From Oscillospiraceae bacterium (GTDB taxonomy: Bacteria > Bacillota > Clostridia > Oscillospirales > Acutalibacteraceae), in assembly GCA_019422905.1 (NCBI GenBank), contig JAHZCM010000011.1:4454-13599 (forward strand): 9,146 nucleotides of DNA, read 5' to 3'. Under the pieces are notes generated by a model. That model was not told where the DNA came from, did no database searches, and was given only the letters and a program-made list of their open reading frames with translations. This document shows positions 6,115-9,146 of the stretch, piece by piece. Each line of letters starts with the position of its first letter. The first letter of the stretch is position 1. Position numbers and translations under genes: made by a program.

Positions 6115-6842
6115 AGCGATACGAATACTTCCAAAACCTGCAAAAAGAGGCCGAAAAGGCGCGCGCACGCACGGTGCGCCGGTATCTGCGCGATATTGCC
6201 GCCGTTCTGCCCTGTAAGCGCCGGCAGAAAAAGGAAATCCTGCACAGCCTGCAAACGATCATCGACAGCCGCAGTTCCGGCGCGCTGGAAAGCCGCGCGC
6301 AGCTTGAGGCGGAAATCGGCACGCCGGAAAGCATCGTGCAAACCTATATCGGCGACGACGCCGTTCCGCTTCTGCGCCGCTCGATGCGAATCCGGCGCTT
6401 GGCGGTGATTGCCGCTGTCGCTCTGTTTCTGACGCAGGCCGCCGTGCTTTGCTTCGCACTCACCGCGCCGCAGGGGCATTATGAGGAGACTGTCCGCATT
6501 CTGGATAACGGCTTTGAGACGACGACGCTCCCGCAGCTCGGCAGCGATCACATCGCGCTTTTACGCACCGGCGCGAAAACCGTCACATATTACGACAACC
6601 ACAACGCAAAGGTGTGGTCCATCACGGTAACCGGCTCGTTTGGCTATATCTACGGCAACACAAGCCAGGCGCTGGAATCGGATTACGAGATCATCCTGTA
6701 TCGGCCGGGCGCCGCGCTTTCCGACGAGAGGAACTATATGGCCGGAAACATGGCTTTTGCAAGCGGCACCGTCACGTACGACGAGCTGACCCTGCTCAAA
6801 AACGTCTCCCTCACCTGCGACGCCTATGGAGAGCTCCATTGA
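6111..6842 (+). CDS. PadR-partner membrane protein with HAAS-like N-terminus (243 aa)
   Basis: Coupled to padR by the TTGA overlap. The TTG at 6111 has GGGGAGG upstream (GAGG 6099-6102, 8 nt). An open frame runs further upstream to 5805, but only as a shadow of padR. The N-terminal cytoplasmic part (1-95) is helical and basic, with YLRDIAAVLPCKRRQKKEIL and then LEAEIGTPESIVQTYI. That layout matches the HAAS/DUF1700 domain typically encoded beside PadR: a helical segment followed by a glycine-proline loop resembling LGxPxxIA. One membrane segment follows at about 97-119 (LAVIAAVALFLTQAAVLCFA). The C-terminal 120 residues should face outward and look beta-rich (TVTYYDNHNAKVWSITVTGSFGYIY, abbreviated); a similar YYD...W.V.V.G.F pattern occurs in small secreted clostridial proteins as I remember them. 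It may act as a membrane sensor or anti-regulator for PadR (inference). Confidence 0.82.
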   Translation: MKRYEYFQNLQKEAEKARARTVRRYLRDIAAVLPCKRRQKKEILHSLQTIIDSRSSGALESRAQLEAEIGTPESIVQTYIGDDAVPLLRRSMRIRRLAVIAAVALFLTQAAVLCFALTAPQGHYEETVRILDNGFETTTLPQLGSDHIALLRTGAKTVTYYDNHNAKVWSITVTGSFGYIYGNTSQALESDYEIILYRPGAALSDERNYMAGNMAFASGTVTYDELTLLKNVSLTCDAYGELH

Positions 6843-6956
6843 GGAGGCGCAGCCCGCCGCCGTAAAGAGATTTCCCGCACCGGAAATGGAATACGCCCGG
6901 TACAGCTTATCGGGCTCGTTCCAAACCAAGTTGATTTATGAAAAGGAGGTACCCTC

Positions 6957-7226
6957 ATGCTGTGCCCGAAATGCAACGCCATCCTCCCGGACGGCTCCAC
7001 CACCTGCCCGGACTGCGGCGCAAAATTCGAAGTCCACATCGGTTCGCTTGCCGGCTCCGTCCACTGGGAGGATGAGGTCAAGCCCCCGAAAAGCGAACGC
7101 GCCAGAAAACGGTCGATCCTGATCGGCTGCGCCGTCCTTGCGCTCGTCCTCTTGTTCGACCATCTGTGCCGTACCGGCACGCTGATGGAAATCATCTGGT
7201 TTTTCCGCCGGCTGATGCGCTCGTAA
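6957..7226 (+). CDS. Zinc-ribbon membrane protein, 89 aa
   Basis: Starts with a rubredoxin-like zinc ribbon, CPKC (3-6) and CPDC (17-20), in the LCPKCNAILPDGSTTCPDCG pattern of zinc-ribbon membrane proteins of Firmicutes. A charged linker (about 40-52, KPPKSERARKR) precedes one membrane segment (about 53-69), and the tail WFFRRLMRS is basic. The cluster of positive charge before the segment predicts the zinc ribbon is cytoplasmic. The ribosome binding site is excellent (AAGGAGGT 6943-6950, 6 nt from ATG). It is the third gene of the padR cluster, 114 nt after the previous stop and followed by a strong terminator. Specific role unknown. Confidence 0.82.
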   Translation: MLCPKCNAILPDGSTTCPDCGAKFEVHIGSLAGSVHWEDEVKPPKSERARKRSILIGCAVLALVLLFDHLCRTGTLMEIIWFFRRLMRS

Positions 7227-7245
7227 AGCCCCATACACAAAAATA

Positions 7246-7282
7246 CCCTGCCGGATTTAAAAGCCCGGCAGGGCGATTTTTT
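7246..7282. terminator. Intrinsic terminator of the padR operon
   Basis: A 9-bp stem CCCTGCCGG/CCGGCAGGG (7246-7254 with 7265-7273), loop of 10 nt, followed by CGA and six T (7277-7282). On the other strand the hairpin is followed by TATTTTTG, so it can also stop transcription arriving from the MATE gene. Confidence 0.88.
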
Positions 7283-7288
7283 GCATCC

Positions 7289-7311
7289 AAAAACGTCTCC
7301 AGGCGGAGACG
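7289..7311 (-). terminator. Intrinsic terminator of the MATE gene
   Basis: On the minus strand, stem CGTCTCC/GGAGACG (7305-7311 with 7294-7300) with loop GCCT, followed by five T (7293-7289). It sits 18 bp after the MATE stop codon and in front of the bidirectional padR-operon terminator, so transcripts from both sides are well separated. Confidence 0.82.
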
Positions 7312-7329
7312 CCCCTGAGAAAACCGGTT

Positions 7330-8688
7330 TTATTGCAGCTTCCGCGTCAGCCCTCGCATGCGCACGAAATAGGTGACGACAAGCAGGACCGCCGCGCCAA
7401 ACCACGCCGCAACCTCGGCGTAGAAAATACCCTCCTGCCCCATAATATTCGGCAGGATCAGCGCCACGCCGATGCGCATCAAAAATTCTATAATGCCCGA
7501 GACCATCGGCATCACCGTATCGCCGAGGCCCATCAGCGCGGAACGGTAAATATGCAGCATATAAAGCACGGAAAGGCAAATGCTCATAATGTTGAGGTAA
7601 TGCACCGCCACCTGTGTGGAAATCTCCACCTCCTCCGGTGTGCCGGAGATAAAAAGCCCTATGCCGTACCGGCCGAAGATCAGCACGCACACCGTGATGA
7701 CGACCGAAGTGAGCAGCGCAATCCACGTGGCGGAATGCATGCCTTTTTTGATGCGGTCCAAAAGCCCGCCGCCGAGATTCTGGCCCACGTATGTCGTGAC
7801 GGCATAGCCGAACGACGTGGCTGCGATTTCCAGAATGCCATACAGCTTATTCGTCGCCGTGAAGCCCGCAACAACCAGCACACCGTAGCGGTTGACGACC
7901 GACTGCACCACCATGCCGCCGACGGCAATAATCATATTCTGCGCCGCGACCGGCAGGCCCAGCCCCAAAAGCCGCTTTGCCATTGCAGTCCCCGGCAGGA
8001 AATACTCTTTTTTCAAGCGGATAATCCGGATGCGCAGCACCGCCCTGAGGCAGTGCAATCCCGCGAAAAGCTGCGCGATCACCGTCGCCACAACCGCGCC
8101 CGCAATGCCCCAGCGAAAAAGCATGACAAAAACGAGATCCAGCGCAATGTTGAGCACGGACGCGATGATCATCGCGTACAGCGGCGTTTTGCTGTCGCCC
8201 AGCGCGCGCAGAATGCTCGCGAGCACGTTGTAGGCCATGATGATCGGGATACCGGCGAACATGATGCGCAGATAGATCAGCGCGCCGCCCATAACCTCTT
8301 CCGGCGTATTCATCGCGCGCAGAGCGGGCTTCACCGTGACTTGGCTCAGAATGAGCAGCGCGACGGAAATCGCAGCCGCGATTGTGACCGTGGCGCCAAT
8401 GGAGCGGTTCAGGCCCTCGTGATCGTTTGCGCCGAAGCGCTGGGCCATGTAAATGGAAAAGCCCTGCGCAAAGCCCTGAATCACGCCGAGCACAAGCCAG
8501 TTCAGCCAGTCCGCCGCGCCGAGCGCCGCCAGCGCGTTGACGCCCAGCGCCTGCCCGACGATCGCCGTATCCACCACGGTGTACATCTGCTGAAATACGT
8601 TGCCGAGCATCAGCGGGATCGCAAAAGCAAAAATGAGCCGCGCCGGGCTGCCCTGCGTCATATTCTGAATACGTTCTGTCTTTGCCAT
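7330..8688 (-). CDS. MATE-family multidrug/metabolite efflux transporter
   Basis: A 452-residue integral membrane protein, the usual MATE length, with about twelve hydrophobic segments in two six-helix halves. It exports organic compounds, often cationic drugs, using a Na+ or H+ gradient. Marks of the family: the N-terminal helix PLMLGNVFQQMYTVVDTAIVG with the conserved helix-1 acidic residue Asp40, and the RALGDSKTPL motif (161-170) before NIALDLVF. The second half repeats the pattern around LGLPVAAQNMIIAVGGMVVQ, with YGILEIAATSFGYAVTTYVGQNLG following. The ATG at 8688 is chosen because upstream codons (from 8763) are not protein-like and read through a GC-rich leader. The AGGA box is unusually far upstream (about 8703-8706). 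The gene has its own terminator and a leader of about 145 nt. It faces the padR cluster, and no shared site links the two directly. Substrate unknown. Confidence 0.95.
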   Translation of the reverse strand: MAKTERIQNMTQGSPARLIFAFAIPLMLGNVFQQMYTVVDTAIVGQALGVNALAALGAADWLNWLVLGVIQGFAQGFSIYMAQRFGANDHEGLNRSIGATVTIAAAISVALLILSQVTVKPALRAMNTPEEVMGGALIYLRIMFAGIPIIMAYNVLASILRALGDSKTPLYAMIIASVLNIALDLVFVMLFRWGIAGAVVATVIAQLFAGLHCLRAVLRIRIIRLKKEYFLPGTAMAKRLLGLGLPVAAQNMIIAVGGMVVQSVVNRYGVLVVAGFTATNKLYGILEIAATSFGYAVTTYVGQNLGGGLLDRIKKGMHSATWIALLTSVVITVCVLIFGRYGIGLFISGTPEEVEISTQVAVHYLNIMSICLSVLYMLHIYRSALMGLGDTVMPMVSGIIEFLMRIGVALILPNIMGQEGIFYAEVAAWFGAAVLLVVTYFVRMRGLTRKLQ

Positions 8689-8833
8689 AAAATGAAATTC
8701 ATCCTTTCCATACACTCTCTTTTTTAGCCTGCACACACGAGCACAGTACATTGTGCGGAGCACCGCCGCGGCAGCCGCCGAAAGCAGCCGGGCCGGACGC
8801 TCCCCGAATCCCCGACTGCAAGTATCTCCTTCA
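8689..8833 (-). other. Structured GC-rich 5' leader of the MATE gene
   Basis: Holds a stem GGAGC/GCTCC (8799-8803 with 8757-8761) enclosing a very GC-rich segment with a direct repeat GCAGCCG (8771-8777 and 8784-8790). It also contains the near-palindrome GCACA-N6-TGTGC (8741-8756). A 40-codon frame opens at TTG 8821 behind AAGGAG (only 4 nt apart) and stops at 8699, 11 nt before the MATE start. No known riboswitch class is recognised. Confidence 0.3.
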
Positions 8834-8839
8834 AAGCGC

Positions 8840-8869
8840 TATATACGGTAGCATAACGCATCCCCACAA
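8840..8869 (-). promoter_or_regulatory. Weak candidate promoter of the MATE gene
   Basis: On the minus strand, TTGTGG (8864-8869), an 18-bp spacer and TATATA (8840-8845). An alternative is TGGATT (8873-8878) with TATGCT (8850-8855). Both are poor matches to consensus and are reported as candidates only. Confidence 0.3.
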
Positions 8870-8915
8870 TAAAATCCACCCGCATCCCGCATAAAATTCG
8901 GAAATCCCTGTGCGG

Positions 8916-8951
8916 AAAAAGCGCCGCACTCCCCAAAAGGGCGCCCGGCGC
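8916..8951 (-). terminator. Intrinsic terminator of the Dabb gene
   Basis: On the minus strand, stem GCGCCG/CGGCGC (8946-8951 with 8921-8926), with a CCC-TTTT-GGG inner pairing, followed by five T (8920-8916). A competing pairing CTGTGCG/CGCACAG (8949-8955 with 8908-8914) shares bases with it. It separates the Dabb gene from the MATE gene. Confidence 0.75.
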
Positions 8952-8970
8952 ACAGTATCCGTCAAGGGGC

Positions 8971-9146
8971 TTATACGATGTAATCCACCGCGACAGCCGC
9001 TTCCCGCACCTTTGCCACGTACGTTTTCACCACATCGCAGTGGTACGGGTCCTTCTGGTAAGCGTCCAGCGCCTCCGGGCTTTCGAGCGTGACGCAGAGG
9101 CATACGTCATACGAGCGCTCCGAATGCAGGAAATCCGCGCCGGCCT
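8971..9146 (-). CDS. Dabb (stress-responsive alpha/beta barrel) protein, 5' part outside the window
   Basis: Only the C-terminal 57 residues are seen, read from the right edge to TAA at 8971. They contain a beta strand (RSYDVCLCVTLES), then EALDAYQKDPYHCDVVKTYVAKV and a final strand VAVDYIV. This matches the second half of Dabb domains: a core strand, the LxxYxxxPxHxxV helix start with its conserved His, and the closing VDY strand. Dabb proteins are small dimeric ferredoxin-like folds of about 95-105 residues, mostly of unknown function, so roughly 40-45 residues lie beyond the edge. Cytoplasmic. A terminator follows, so it is a separate transcription unit or the last gene of one. Confidence 0.85.
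   Translation of the reverse strand, partial: AGADFLHSERSYDVCLCVTLESPEALDAYQKDPYHCDVVKTYVAKVREAAVAVDYIV

Noticed and set aside
6826..7122. Open frame bridging the gap between the HAAS-like and zinc-ribbon genes
   Set aside because: No ribosome binding site before 6826, and its second half is out of frame with the clear zinc ribbon. The segment over the gap (6843-6956) looks mildly protein-like but matches nothing I know.
7333..8727. Open frame of 464 codons on the plus strand
   Set aside because: Antisense shadow of the MATE gene, with implausible His/Arg/Asn-rich content.
8724..8936. Minus-strand open frame between the Dabb and MATE genes
   Set aside because: It begins inside the Dabb terminator, has no ribosome binding site at its ATG, and ends in the MATE leader. 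No family resemblance.

Overview
The window looks like chromosomal DNA from a Gram-positive, Clostridia-type Firmicute, possibly an Oscillospiraceae-like gut lineage (inference). The evidence is consensus sigma-A promoters with 17-bp spacers, strong AGGAGG-type ribosome binding sites, TTG starts, small lipoproteins with N-terminal signal peptides, a PadR operon with a HAAS-like membrane partner, a clostridial-type divergent PRPP synthetase and a GH42 beta-galactosidase. Most genes are GC-rich by eye. Positions 3355-4332 are a clear AT-rich exception. There are no rRNA, tRNA, CRISPR or transposase sequences.

Layout. 1-1111 (-) is the 5' 370 codons of a PRPP synthetase that runs off the left edge. 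1236-3296 (-) is a complete GH42 beta-galactosidase with its own promoter. 3355-3627 is an AT-rich intergenic stretch with divergent promoters and a possible 18-codon leader ORF. 3628-4332 (+) is an unrecognised secreted protein. 4390-4980 (+) and 5031-5576 (-) are convergent genes for small unrecognised lipoproteins, separated by a bidirectional terminator. 5577-5763 is a divergent regulatory region with a perfect 18-bp palindrome inside the promoter spacer of the leftward lipoprotein gene. 5764-7226 (+) is a three-gene cluster: PadR regulator, HAAS-like transmembrane protein and zinc-ribbon membrane protein, closed by a strong hairpin terminator. 7330-8688 (-) is a MATE-family efflux transporter with its own terminator and a long structured leader. 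8971-9146 (-) is the C-terminal part of a Dabb (stress-responsive alpha/beta barrel) protein, followed by a terminator.

How the genes work together. The best supported functional unit is the PadR cluster together with the divergently transcribed lipoprotein gene. PadR proteins are usually repressors, they are often encoded next to HAAS/DUF1700-type membrane proteins, and a palindromic operator-like site lies between the two transcription units. PRPP synthetase, beta-galactosidase, MATE and Dabb appear to be independent transcription units. No wholly new system is evident. The most interesting parts are the lipoprotein/PadR regulatory arrangement and the AT-rich unit encoding the orphan secreted protein with its leader ORF.
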